Below are positions 42,967 to 53,199 of a stretch of DNA of 64,000 nt, piece by piece. The position numbers and the translations under genes are program-made. The notes under the pieces were generated by a model, which searched no databases, was not told where the DNA came from, and was given only the letters and a program-made list of their open reading frames with translations. This stretch comes from Chondrus crispus (taxonomy: Eukaryota > Rhodophyta > Florideophyceae > Gigartinales > Gigartinaceae): NCBI RefSeq assembly GCF_000350225.1, contig NW_005179382.1, positions 248,001 to 312,000 of the forward strand, written 5' to 3'. Positions within the stretch are counted from its first letter, which is position 1. Each line of letters begins with the position of its first letter.

Positions 42967-44211
42967 ATGAATCCCTCCCGCGCTGTTCAGGCTCTTTCGG
43001 ACATCACCAACCGACACGTCAATGAGATCGTCGATCACATTGATGACGACGTGGTCGCCAGCGATGATGAGAACGACTCCAATTGTCCGATTTATGACAC
43101 GTTTTATAATGACGGAGGTTCTCAATCTATTAAGGCAATGTGTAATTTTGATTCCTCTCAATTCTTCGAACTATGGGTTATGATTGAAGACTACGTGTCA
43201 AAGAATTGGAATGTTGGCAGAGGTAAAAGAACACAGTACAAGGCCCAGGATGTTCTCTTCATGACACTTACTGTACTCAAGCATGGTCAGCAATGGAACT
43301 TTACAGCTCGTCTATTTTCTGTTAAATGTTCTACTTTCGAACGTTTAATAACTGGATTTATACGTATGATATCAGAATACATGTATGATATATGTGTGGC
43401 ACGCGTCGAAGAAAAATGGACAATGGCCAAGTGTCGTCTGAAGGACCGGGTGTTTTCGAATTTTGAATACGCGAGATATGCTGTCGACGTCACTTTTCAG
43501 CAGAGCAATCGTCCAAGTGGAAATATATCAGAAGGGAAGCGATACTTCTCCGGTAAGCATAAGCTGTATGGGTACAAAGTGGAAGTTTCGGTACTGCCTA
43601 CTGGTCTTGCTATTGGGTGCACAGAGCACTTTCCGGGCTCCGTGTCAGATCTGGAGATATTTCGTCGTAATAGACCCTTTCATGAGGAGGCATCTAAAAA
43701 GGGGGTACGTGATTTGCGGTTTACGGATGAGGGACGATTGAGCGAATTTATGGATGACTACTGGGCCATACTGGCGGACAAGGGATATCAAGGTGCAGCC
43801 AAAGATCTACGTGTGGTGCACCCGGTGCGAACCCCGGCACGTTCAACGCTGTCATTGGACGACGTGGACTACAATCGCGAAGTATCTTCTGATCGTGTCA
43901 TAGTAGAAAACTACTTTGGGAGAACGTGCAGTTTATGGACTGTACTTTCTCATAAGTGGCGCTGGGGAGAGGGATTGTACGAGCACGTGTTCAAAGCGTG
44001 CCTGGCGTTGACCAATCTGAGTGTCAGGGCCCGCCCTCTCCGCTTCGAGGACGGGCAGCACAGCACTGGTGTAAGTAATCGCCTACGGGCCATACCAACC
44101 AGTCAGATGCGAAAGAGGCGCCGTGTACACGTTGAAAACACAGAAAATCGCCGCGTTCGCATGTCTAGTGGCACGAGTCGTGCACTGTTTGATGACAGTG
44201 ATACGGAGTAG
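42967..44211 (+). CDS. DDE_Tnp_4 transposase (Harbinger/IS4EU-like), 414 codons
   Basis: Probable active-type transposase with an uninterrupted frame. ATG 42967 (MNPSRAVQALSDI) was chosen over upstream non-ATG starts. The N-terminus is acidic. The catalytic signatures of the DDE_Tnp_4 family are present: YAVDVTFQ (D174), HFPGSVSDLEIF (D228), ILADKGYQG (D271) and DRVIVENYFGR (E314). The C-terminus has basic clusters (MRKRRRVHVE) that may serve nuclear import. It lies inside pogo-I, between its right inverted end and its transposase, in the opposite direction. It is therefore most likely an independent insertion, but I could not define its own terminal repeats. Confidence 0.85.
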   Translation: MNPSRAVQALSDITNRHVNEIVDHIDDDVVASDDENDSNCPIYDTFYNDGGSQSIKAMCNFDSSQFFELWVMIEDYVSKNWNVGRGKRTQYKAQDVLFMTLTVLKHGQQWNFTARLFSVKCSTFERLITGFIRMISEYMYDICVARVEEKWTMAKCRLKDRVFSNFEYARYAVDVTFQQSNRPSGNISEGKRYFSGKHKLYGYKVEVSVLPTGLAIGCTEHFPGSVSDLEIFRRNRPFHEEASKKGVRDLRFTDEGRLSEFMDDYWAILADKGYQGAAKDLRVVHPVRTPARSTLSLDDVDYNREVSSDRVIVENYFGRTCSLWTVLSHKWRWGEGLYEHVFKACLALTNLSVRARPLRFEDGQHSTGVSNRLRAIPTSQMRKRRRVHVENTENRRVRMSSGTSRALFDDSDTE

Positions 44212-45843
44212 GGAGGTGTTACGTGCGCATCTCCTTTCATTTACGTGGTTTGTTTTAGAGTACTGTACGGGTAATGTATTGTGTTCTCTTTGATTTTAAT
44301 CAATAAATGCGGTAAAGGTACTGTACTGCGCATTTCCTAGTGAATTACGATTTTACTGTGTAGATATGAATTTGGTGCGCGCGAACTGGTTTTCTACTGT
44401 ACGTGCGCATCTACTGACAGATACTATTATTTTTATTTGTTTTTGCGCATTTCATCATCACTCGCGGTTTGGCTCTATGGGGTGCTCTGATATGCATGCC
44501 CTGGGCAGGGGGAAGGAATGTTCTGGATTGTCCCAAATTGAGCCCTTGGAGAAGGGTAGATTTGGTCACGAGCAACTCTAGTGGAGTGAGTATCTCTAAA
44601 AAATTTACCATTTTGAGTAAATCTATCTCCAAGCAGCCGACCGGATGGAGACAGATTTACTCATTTGCGCAAATAGAGATGCGAGTAGAATTGCGCCACT
44701 TGGAAAAATTACCAAAAACCCACGCCAATTCTATTGACTTGGCGCGAGCAATGTTCTCTGTGCACAGGGAACACACTGTTCCCTGTGCACAGAGAACACC
44801 CCCAACACCCCCATCCCAAGCTGAATTTACCCGCCACTGCCACCCTCCTGCATTCTTCCTGACGCCTTCCCTTCTCCCTTTCCTCCTCCTCTCCTCCCTG
44901 CCCTTCCCTTCGCTTCCTCCAGGGCATGATGGTGTCATGTGGGGCTTGAGGAGATGGGAACCGGAGACGTCCCCCACAGTATATCCGTACAGCACCACCA
45001 CTACCATCCCTCGTAGTGTATGACCACGGCTGCCGAAAGAGCCAATCACTGCACAACACGTTTGAATTTGCCCTCTAACCGGTAGTGTTGCGCCTAAAAT
45101 CGCTATCTCCAAACGCTAAATTTCTCATATTTAACCTCGAAATATAACTAAACCAATAGGGGTGCTCTTATACTGTAGAGGCAGAGAAAAAACAGGCAAT
45201 TGCATCTACCTTACAGTAGTGCACAGAAGTGCACAGTGTGCACTGCACACGTAGGTCGCTAATTTCTACACTGGGGAGCTGACTAGGCAAGGTCGATGAC
45301 TCGTAGTCGCGAGATGCAGCTCCAACCTCGACTCGATGAAAACGATGCTTTGCTGTACCCCTCCGGACCTTCTATTCAGGGGGGAACGGAACGTACGTGG
45401 TAGGTTGCCACGAACGCTTGCTCCAACCAGTTCCAGCACATTGCATATCTATGGAGCATGAGATCGCATTGTGCGCATGAGTGTACAATGCAATGAATGT
45501 GCTTTTGCGATGCGAGCTTTCATCGGCGTCGCTCGCACGACGTCAAGCTGCTGCGTTGGAGACATCCGCGTTGCCGTTATTGGTTGCTCCGTCCATCTCA
45601 CATGTACCATGATTTTCGAAATCATGGTCGAACATGTCCGCCTCCTTCCGAGTTTTCTGTAGATGTGTATATCTCATCTTTCCGCTCGTTCCTTCTACTA
45701 GTACACTACTTAACACGGCACTCGTGCGCAATACCTGCACCATCCATTCTCCAGCAACTTCGTTGAATAACTCTTAACCAGTGTTTATTTCCAAAAACCC
45801 AGCACGTAACGGCATCGCCTCGTGGTGGGAACTTCCTTTCCAG
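44212..45843. other. Intergenic, repeats only
   Basis: Includes the right end of pogo-I (44529-44556), an imperfect hairpin (GAGTAAATCTATCTCC at 44614 against 44646-44661), a perfect 22-bp palindrome (44752-44798), and the promoter region of the next gene with clustered GTGCAC boxes near 45222-45250. Confidence 0.5.
44752..44798. repeat. Perfect palindrome, 22-bp arms, 3-nt loop
   Basis: The left arm 44752-44773 (TGTTCTCTGTGCACAGGGAA...) pairs without mismatch with 44777-44798; the spacer is CAC. Each arm contains GTGCAC. Confidence 0.95.
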
Positions 45844-47058
45844 ATGCAATTCTTCACTCTCCTTGTCTCGCTGATAGCAACCGTTGCAGCAACCTCGACG
45901 TGTTCTGACAACCCGGCCTTCCGCCGCTTCAGCTTTGGTGGCATCAAAGGACTTATCGTATCGGACGGCCCTGCAATATTTACCGAAAACCCATTTCTGG
46001 TCCCTGATGCCGTCGTGCGACGCAGTCGCAGGGCGTCGTTCCGTTCCGTGAGCCCGCTGATCGGCCAGCAAAACGTTGCCATTATCGATCTTCCAGACGC
46101 ACGCGTTATGGTCGACGCTGGCTCTGTCAACATCCCCGAGTTCCCGCAGTTCAGAAACGCGGGTAGGCTTATCTCAAACATGAAAGCCGCCGGTGTTGAG
46201 CCAGAGAGTATAAACGCCGTTCTTTTCACCCACGCGCATGGCGATCATGTGTCGGGCGTGACCACCGTGGATGGAAAGGCCGCGTTTCCGAACGCAAAAC
46301 TGTACATCAGCAAGGTCGATCATGAATTTTGGACGCAGGAGAACGTGCCCAACCTTAAACCAGAAGTCATTCCGAACGATATGATTCGTACGTGCTTGCT
46401 TTTTGTATTCATGAGGTACACAGGTTCTAGTGTGTGTGCATTTTGCTGACTGCTATTCTGATATCACTGTACCCTCCCTTTTCTCGGAATTCGCGTAACA
46501 GAGGCTCTGAAAGACATTTACTTGCGCTCGATCAAACCTTATGGAGGTCGTGTCGTGCTTGTGGAAGCAAACGGCAAGCCTCTTCGTGGGGTCACGTTCA
46601 TCCCAACGCCTGGACATAGCCCTGGCCACAGTGCCGTGCGATTCCAAGGCAAAGGAGAGGCTCTCTTCGCGACGGGTGATTCGTGGATCACCAAGGTAAG
46701 TCGACAGCCCTGACCAAAACATTCCCTGAAATGAAGAGTTGGCCATCCGTGTGAAGGCGCTGACATGTCATTCCCTGCGACGGTTGCGAATGCGCATACC
46801 CCCGAAAACATGTAACACCTGCAACAGGCAGACCAACTGGAAAACCCGGAGTGGGAGTTCTTCATTGAGCTGGATGCGGTTCAGGCATACAAATCGCGTA
46901 TCAAAGCATTGAACGGTGCCGCTAGGCGCCGCGACCTTGTCCTTTCATACCACGAATCCTTCCCTGGCCTTGGTCATGTCTCTGTGAACGGGGCTGCATT
47001 CTCTTGGACGCCGGCGGAGACAGAGTTTATGGGAACAGCTGTTAAGACAGAGTGCTGA
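45844..47058 (+). CDS. Secreted metallo-beta-lactamase-fold hydrolase, three exons, 322 aa
   Basis: Exons 45844-46387, 46502-46695 and 46828-47058; introns of 114 and 132 bp with GTACGT...CAG and GTAAGT...CAG borders keep the frame. Residues 1-17 are a signal peptide (MQFFTLLVSLIATVAAT). The zinc ligands of the MBL fold follow in order: HAHGDH (VLFTHAHGDHVSGV), GHSPGH (IPTPGHSPGHSAV), D in ATGDSW, and H in GLGHV near the end. The layout resembles bacterial and fungal secreted MBL hydrolases, including lactonase-like ones; the substrate cannot be told from sequence. It is not evidence of antibiotic resistance. This is the only host gene here that looks complete. It may be of bacterial ancestry, with introns gained later. 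Confidence 0.88.
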
Positions 47059-48863
47059 TTCAGCGGGTCGCTGGAGAGATCGCATTGAGCGTTGGAAGAC
47101 ATCTGCAGAGTTGGTGTTTCTAGCTACCACTGGTAGTTACTCGGAAGTACAAATACAGTCGGTGTATCGTATACAGTGGCCCTTACGCATTAGTGCCGCT
47201 TTTGTTTGTGCCACCCTCCCAATAGTGCAGGCCCAGACGCAAGAACACGAAAAGTGCCACGTGTCATACGGTTCCGACGGTTACGCTACTGTCTGTACGT
47301 GTCAAACATGTAAAGCCGCTTTCTAGTCCGATCCTCCGTGTTGTTGGTATGACGATGAATGGAATGGCCCTCAGGGCCATTCCATTCATCGTGATTGGCA
47401 ATCATGCAATCACGCAATCACGCGATCACGACATTAATTTAACGCCGTTCTGTATCGTTCCTTTCTCCAACGTGTGTAGCTGTAAGCACATTTCCACGGC
47501 TTTGCATGTGCACGTGTTAACGCACTTCTTGCTTATTTGAGGGTGTGTCTTAACAGGCTGGTTTTTGCTTGCCTTGCCCGGTTTTGCCAGGAATACTTAA
47601 ATTTTTAACAAATACCCAATGCTCCTGGCGCCGTCCAGCTGACCAGCTGACAGAGTCTGACGGACAGCTGCAATGAATCTGACAGGAATCTCCATTGCTG
47701 TCATAAGGACACGATTGCTGCGTGGCAGGTGATCGCGTCCCCATCACCAATGCCATAGATACGGATTAACAAACATGGTCGACGCACGGCATAACCTAAT
47801 TTATTGGCGTTGGCCTCCGCGTCGCCGTCGCTGTTGCGGTGTGGTTGGGATGAAAACCATGACTGACTTTCTCACTGCGCCCCCCATGTTTCCTGAGACA
47901 TGCAACGCGAGTCGGTTTTCCCAGACGCTACCCGCTCCGAATCGGGGGGTTGCACAAGCTCAAACGCCTTCAATTCCACCTCCTCCGTGGACAACGGCCC
48001 TACCTTTCCGAAGAAGAGATGATCCTCGGTCCAAGGCGAGCCCGAGTCAGTCGCAGAAGCAGACGATCTCCCCTCCTAATTCACCGCCTTCACGGAAGCC
48101 GCCGTCAAGCAGCTTGCTTGTGAAGTGAAAGGCTTCCACCGTCGCCGCCGCCGTTCTCCACCGCCGCCGCCGTTGATCGCCGCCGCCGCCGTTCCCCGCC
48201 GCCGTCGTTCACAATCGCCACTACCCCCGCAGCCCGGTACCGCCGCCGCCGCCTGCTACCGCCATCGCTATTGCCTGCTACCGCCGCCGCTCTCGTCGCC
48301 GCTACCCCCGCAGCCAGCCCGCTACCGCCGCCGCCACCGCCGCCTCCCAACGACGACGGGCTGCAAGCTCGTCTCGCCGCGCGCCTCCCCGGGCGACGCT
48401 GACGACGATGACGGGCTCTCCGCGCGCCTCGCCGCGCGCCGCAAGCCGGCGTCTCCGCCCGGCACGCCGTGCCGCGAGCGTCACGCCCCATTGTCCTTCT
48501 TTTTGCGTAAGGAGGCCACGCCGAAAGCCGCGCCCGTACAATGCGCACGCCGTGTCGGTCGGCCGTTTGCCTGAGGCGCGCGTGTACGAGCTCGTGGACG
48601 AGGCCGTGTGGCGCTGCGCCAGCATGCATGGATTTACGGGAGCGATTCGAGGAGCAACGGGTGAGGCTCCAGGACAATGCCACTTTTGTGCCTTCGTCGA
48701 AGATGATTTAAGCCAATGCTATCGAAAACACTGGACCAAAAGCATGGGGAGCACCCCGAACAGTCTAAATCGCAGCCAAGTCCAGGACCAGCAGCATCTT
48801 GAGGCGTCTTGAGGCGTATTTAGATTCCATCAAACAGGACCCTTCGTTGACACACTACACCTG
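47059..48863. other. No gene I can support; CCG-repeat tract
   Basis: Contains a perfect 20-bp-arm palindrome (47352-47392) and a long imperfect CCG/CGG trinucleotide tract (about 48135-48360) that generates spurious poly-Pro/Arg/Ala frames on both strands. A plus frame (48408-48812) ends RVYELVDEAVWRCASMHGF and so on; I do not recognise it. Confidence 0.45.
47352..47392. repeat. Perfect palindrome, 20-bp arms, single C between
   Basis: Arm 47352-47371 (ACGATGAATGGAATGGCCCT), C at 47372, then the exact reverse complement to 47392. It lies 294 bp after the stop of the MBL-fold gene. Confidence 0.95.
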
Positions 48864-50929
48864 ATCACTGTATTTAATTTGGACCAGATTATTAACGAAC
48901 CTGATTTTTTAAGGCTTGACCGTAAATAATCTGGTCCAGGGTATTTTTGAACCTATATTATTTAGGGGGTTGTTCATATATAGGCAGGACCAGATTAATT
49001 TTTCAGTTCAATATTAGGCGAGATAGGATTACAGCCCACTGTAATTTATTGTCTCTACTCGATTGGCTGACCATTGAAGTGATTGCGGTGCTTTGCTAAA
49101 ATGGCCTGTAGGTTCGAAAACAGCTGTTTCTCTTCCCAGACGCCGCTGACATTCATCGCCATTCCAGTTCGTATCATTGCCATACGCGCGTACGACAAGC
49201 CATTCTTGTCTCTCTGCGCCTTGACGTCCCGAACCGCATCTGATGCCAACTTCAAGAAAATCCCGCTTCCCGAGGTTTTTGAGCTTTCTGCTCGCACCCT
49301 CTTTGCTCCCCATCCACTCGCCCCTTGACATCAAACCAACCTTACATTCGTCCCACCGCTTTCTCCATGCATCCTTAATTTTAGAGATAACAAACGAATC
49401 GGAAGGCTGCACCAAGTCAGTCGCATTTGCAGGCAACTTGCGTAACTCCGTGTTGATTTCGAGCAAGAGCTTTAAAACTGCGTTCGTCTCATTATGACCG
49501 GAACAGTTGTCCACATATAAATTCGCTTTCTGCCGAAATTATCCTTCTTAATCGCCCTCGGTTCCGACAGCCACGCCTGAAACACTCTGTTGTCCATCCA
49601 CCCCTTCCTTCCAGACCGATAGCAGACGCCAGGTACGTTGTCTTCAACACCTCTAATAGGGTACGAGGAGTTTGGATTTTGAAACACCAGCATAGGTGGC
49701 TCGATTCTTGCCTGCACGCCACCTGAGATTCGAACCATCATGGTAATACCCTCGTCGCCAGAGACGACATCCGAATATTTAACTTTCTCATCGCCACGAA
49801 AGCCAACTGTCCTGCCATTGTCCATGTTAAATACAAAGTGCGTCTCGTTGGCATTCTCTACTAGACCTTCATTTAGATCGCCGGACTCAAAACCTCTCTT
49901 CAATGTCCCCAGGTGGAAGGAAACTGTTTCTTCAATAAACAGTTGCTTTTGGGGGCTAACGGCAAGACTGCCCGCCTGACGACGAATCACAAGTCCTTGC
50001 ACATCCATAAATGTCTGCACCCAACGAATCTTTATCTTGTCCACAACGGGTTTACCGTCAATTAAATTGAAGATGCAAACAAGGAGTCACTGTCTGCATT
50101 GTGTACCAAATATTTTGCCGCAAAAGCCAGGAAAGAAGGGCTTAGTTTAACATTCAGCGCGTACAATCGATCAAATTCTGCCCGGAGTGCAGAGTATAAA
50201 GCTGCCACCCACGCGGCTTTTTTGCGTCCTCTCCCAGACATTGCTTTAAAGTTTACCTTTTTGAGACCGTAGTGTGTAACGGCTGATAAATTCCCAAGGC
50301 GCCTTCCTGACTCTGACAGTTCCATTAACTTCTCTCTATTCTTCCACCAGTGGACGGCTTTAGCATGATTGGCTTTGTAAGAGCCCGTAAATAGATGGGA
50401 AAATTTGCGAATGGCCTTAGGCGCGAGCTTCTTCTCTCCATGTTTGTCCACCTCGTCCACCATCCACTTAAGTACCGAGCGGCGCTGTGGTATCGTAGAA
50501 ACAGAATGCGGTTTGCGGCTGTTGACCACAATTGAAGGGAAATCTGGGGTTGTCGAAGGTTGCAGCTCTGGTTCAGAGAGCGGTGCGCGCTTGAGATTTT
50601 GGACTCGAGTTGCAGACCTCTGCTGTATTGCAGCGGCCAGAGCTCGTTCAATGGGTCCAGTGGTCGGCATTTTGGGCTGTTTATAGTTGGAACAATGGCG
50701 GACGGGGATGGGAAATGTCAGAATCTCGTGCCTGCACTCTTTGCGATACGCTGACGAGACTGTGGTTCATGGCAGATCCGCACATCGTTTTTTGTATTTT
50801 TGGAGAAATGCCCCGCGCCGGCGCCAAGCGATATGATAAGAAGAGCGCCGAGATACAAAACCGCAATTAATCTGGACCAGTTTATTTTCGAATCCAGAGT
50901 ATATAGAAATCCAAATTAAATACAGTGAT
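48864..50929 (-). mobile_element. pogo-like DNA transposon II (2066 bp)
   Basis: Perfect 20-bp inverted ends ATCACTGTATTTAATTTGGA at 48864-48883 and, as complement, at 50910-50929. Several GGACCAGATTA / AATCTGG(T/A)CC motifs are repeated just inside both ends. It encloses the broken transposase at 49029-50670. The outermost bases and duplication are uncertain by a few nucleotides. Confidence 0.82.
49029..50670 (-). pseudogene. pogo-II transposase (DDE_1 family), two frameshifts
   Basis: ATG 50670 starts segment 1 (MPTTGPIERALAAAIQQRSA ... GRGRKKAAWVAALYSALRAE). After a shift near 50062 the sense continues (DGKPVVDKIKIRWVQTFMDV). Catalytic D1 is in FVFNMDNGRTVGF. Near 49510 a TA dinucleotide surplus shifts the frame between GRKRIY and VDNCSGHN (D2); then LVQPSDSFVISKIKDAW holds D3. 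The family is DDE_1 (pogo/Jerky-like). It is inactive as it stands. Confidence 0.85.
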
Positions 50930-51508
50930 TAGTGTACCACTTTCACCAGCACAGCACTGTCGTCCCTCGTTGACCTGCATGCATCCCTGATAAGCGCATA
51001 TCCTCATGAACAGAGCTGGTTTTATCATAAAACCCCTCTGGACATGGGTGGGGACACTCTAGATCTAAGTTGCCATTTCATGTCTACGTCCACATAACAA
51101 CGTGAGAAAAGTGAAAATAAGAATTATGACAACGATTATGACAACGCAAAAGCAACAGATATGAGACTCATGGTGGTCCACCATCCCTCATGGCAAGGCT
51201 GAACAGTTTCCCGCCAGAATGCCGAAATAGGAACTCGTGTATTCCTAGGTCTCATTATGTCTGGACAGATACAGAAGTCTACGAAGACTCCCTTTGCATG
51301 TCAATGGGGAATAATTGCGTTGAAGCTCCAACGGTCTTTCCCTTTTCCTTGAGACAAATGTTCATAAGCTTCTCGGATATTCCTTTCGTTGTCTCTTCCA
51401 CTAATTCCAAGCTCGCGTTACGCCTCTTTCTCGAGCACACTAAGCCAAAGACGTACCCTTCCCCATCCCTTCTCGCTAACCACATTTCACGTAACCTGAC
51501 AACATTCT
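50930..51508. other. No gene seen
   Basis: Spacer between pogo-II and the next ORF. Confidence 0.5.
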
Positions 51509-51535
51509 TTGACAAAAATCTCCATCAAGACCTCA

Positions 51536-52495
51536 ATGACCATTTCTCGCGTCCGTTCCCCCTTTCATAGCTCCATACAAGCCAAGAAGAGGCTAAAAAG
51601 AACCAAAAGTGGGCGAGAATGGCTTCAGAAGCAGGTAAACTCTCAAAGGGCATGGAATTTATTCAGTTATCTGTTTGACCGTCTCAAGTTTTGCTACAAT
51701 CTAAGCGATTCCATGTTTGAAACTGTATGTACCGAGTACCAAGCAGGTAGAATCGCGACAGCTGTCGGTAGTGCAATGACGCCTAGGAACCCATGTCGCA
51801 TTCGCCAAGATATTTTAGCAGCTATTCTCATCCTCAAGGAGGATTTATGTCACCGCGACTTTATTGTCGCTAAGCGGTTAGCAACCTTGCGTAACACCGG
51901 CAGAGCAAACAGTACTTCGAGCACGGAAAACACCAAGTGGCCAGCAAGACCGGACATTTTTCTGCACTGTCCTACACCAGAAGACTCTGCTGTATCGGAC
52001 GATGAGTTATCGGAATACTTCATGAACGAAAAGTACAGAGAGCGTGAATCTTTCGATGAGGAAAATGATGAATCCACGGAAGGAGTTAATCGCAAACCAA
52101 ACATGGATTTCGAACTGTACTTTTCCAGCTCTTCAGAAGAGAACGTTACATCACCTCATGTTAATGATACTCTTCAAATGTTTCGTGGGAGATGCGATAC
52201 TGTCCGTGTCCTAAAGGATTTTAGCATACACAGCTCATCTATCAAGTCCATAGACGGAATCAGAACTCGGTATGGGGTTTCAAGGACCAAGGCATACGAA
52301 ATACGTGCCGCAGTTAAAGATCTTCGTACCGGTGATATTGAGGGAGTAACATTTGAAGCATTTGAAAGGACTTTCGACAATGAATCCATAATGAATATGA
52401 CCTTACAAAGAGACAAACGTAGAAGTATTCAGCTTGCCATTTGGCAGCACAGAAATTGTTCCTCATCTTTGACGCCAAGTCTATCGACAAAGTAA
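51536..52495 (+). CDS. Unknown protein, 319 codons, possible transposon accessory
   Basis: ATG 51536 (MTISRVRSPFHSSIQAKKRL). I do not recognise the family. The N-terminus is basic (KKRLKRTKSGREWLQKQ), the middle is acidic and Ser-rich (ESFDEENDESTEG, YFSSSSEENV), and near the C-terminus IDGIRTRYGVSRTKAYEIRA looks like a helix-turn-helix. It precedes and converges on the giant minus-strand transposase and has the same AT-richer composition. It could be a DNA-binding accessory ORF of that element, but this is inference. Confidence 0.45.
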   Translation: MTISRVRSPFHSSIQAKKRLKRTKSGREWLQKQVNSQRAWNLFSYLFDRLKFCYNLSDSMFETVCTEYQAGRIATAVGSAMTPRNPCRIRQDILAAILILKEDLCHRDFIVAKRLATLRNTGRANSTSSTENTKWPARPDIFLHCPTPEDSAVSDDELSEYFMNEKYRERESFDEENDESTEGVNRKPNMDFELYFSSSSEENVTSPHVNDTLQMFRGRCDTVRVLKDFSIHSSSIKSIDGIRTRYGVSRTKAYEIRAAVKDLRTGDIEGVTFEAFERTFDNESIMNMTLQRDKRRSIQLAIWQHRNCSSSLTPSLSTK

Positions 52496-53199
52496 AGCTT
52501 TGCATCTTGAAATATACTTTTTGATTTTGGCTGCTTTAGAATCTTTGATATTAGTTGCGGAACGTACGCGTGGTGATACTCCATCCACACTCCTACATTT
52601 TCAGAGTTGTCATCATATCGCAATGCACATGTGTATCATATGGACTCGCATAACTGCTCTTTTTTGCCTGATCTTGTCAACACTCTGCCCTATTCCATGT
52701 ATTCATTGAACTAAATCGAGTTCAACAGAATTAATTACCAGAGAATGCAGTTTTCACATTATTGAAATGCAATTTGCCGTGTTGGCTATTCTGACCTTTT
52801 GTCGAAAAACTGATGATCAACTCGTGCACGTAATTGAAAATTGATTCAGCTTTTTGTGAATGAGGTCTTCATCAGCTGTTGGTGAGTCAGAGTAGTTACT
52901 ATGACTACTTTCGCTCTTCCTTTGCAACAACGTAAAAGTACTGTATCGATACAATATCTTATAGTCTTGCAGCATGGGTGCAGAAAAGACTGACATACAT
53001 GACTGCAGTCTTGATTGCAGTCGATAATTGTGAATTATTTGATAGAATGAAGATGAGCCCTACCTTCAGGCGTCTTTGTAACACGGCCATGTTTGTGTCG
53101 GAAACTGTCCAGCCATGAACTTCCAAACATATGGGTAATACATCCGCTTTATCAAGAGTCTTGAACCAGTATGAATCAATTGATGAAGTCACCACTACG
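52496..53199. other. No gene seen (between convergent ORFs)
   Basis: AT-rich spacer; could hold one transposon end. No inverted repeat matching the right side was found by eye. Confidence 0.45.

Larger units (their letters stand above)
27704..44558 (-). mobile_element. pogo-like DNA transposon I, expanded by nested insertions
   Basis: The ends at 27706-27733 and 44529-44556 are 28-bp inverted repeats (25 of 28 positions identical), both ending inward with GGGCTCAATTTGGGACA and its complement. Each is bordered by TA (27704-27705 and 44557-44558), the target duplication of the Tc1/mariner/pogo superfamily. Its transposase is read on the minus strand at 40956-42498, with a detached tail at 27948-28347. 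The family-B LTR element (28353-40955) was inserted between these two parts. A second transposase gene (42967-44211) lies between the right end and the pogo gene. Confidence 0.8.

Noticed and set aside
45844..47058. Antibiotic-resistance beta-lactamase
   Set aside because: The fold is that of the wide MBL superfamily; introns, a signal peptide and the algal context give no support for resistance.
48105..48683. Gly/Ala/Arg-rich and Pro-rich proteins around 48.1-48.6 kb
   Set aside because: They are produced on both strands by an imperfect CCG repeat; composition, not coding, explains the open frames.
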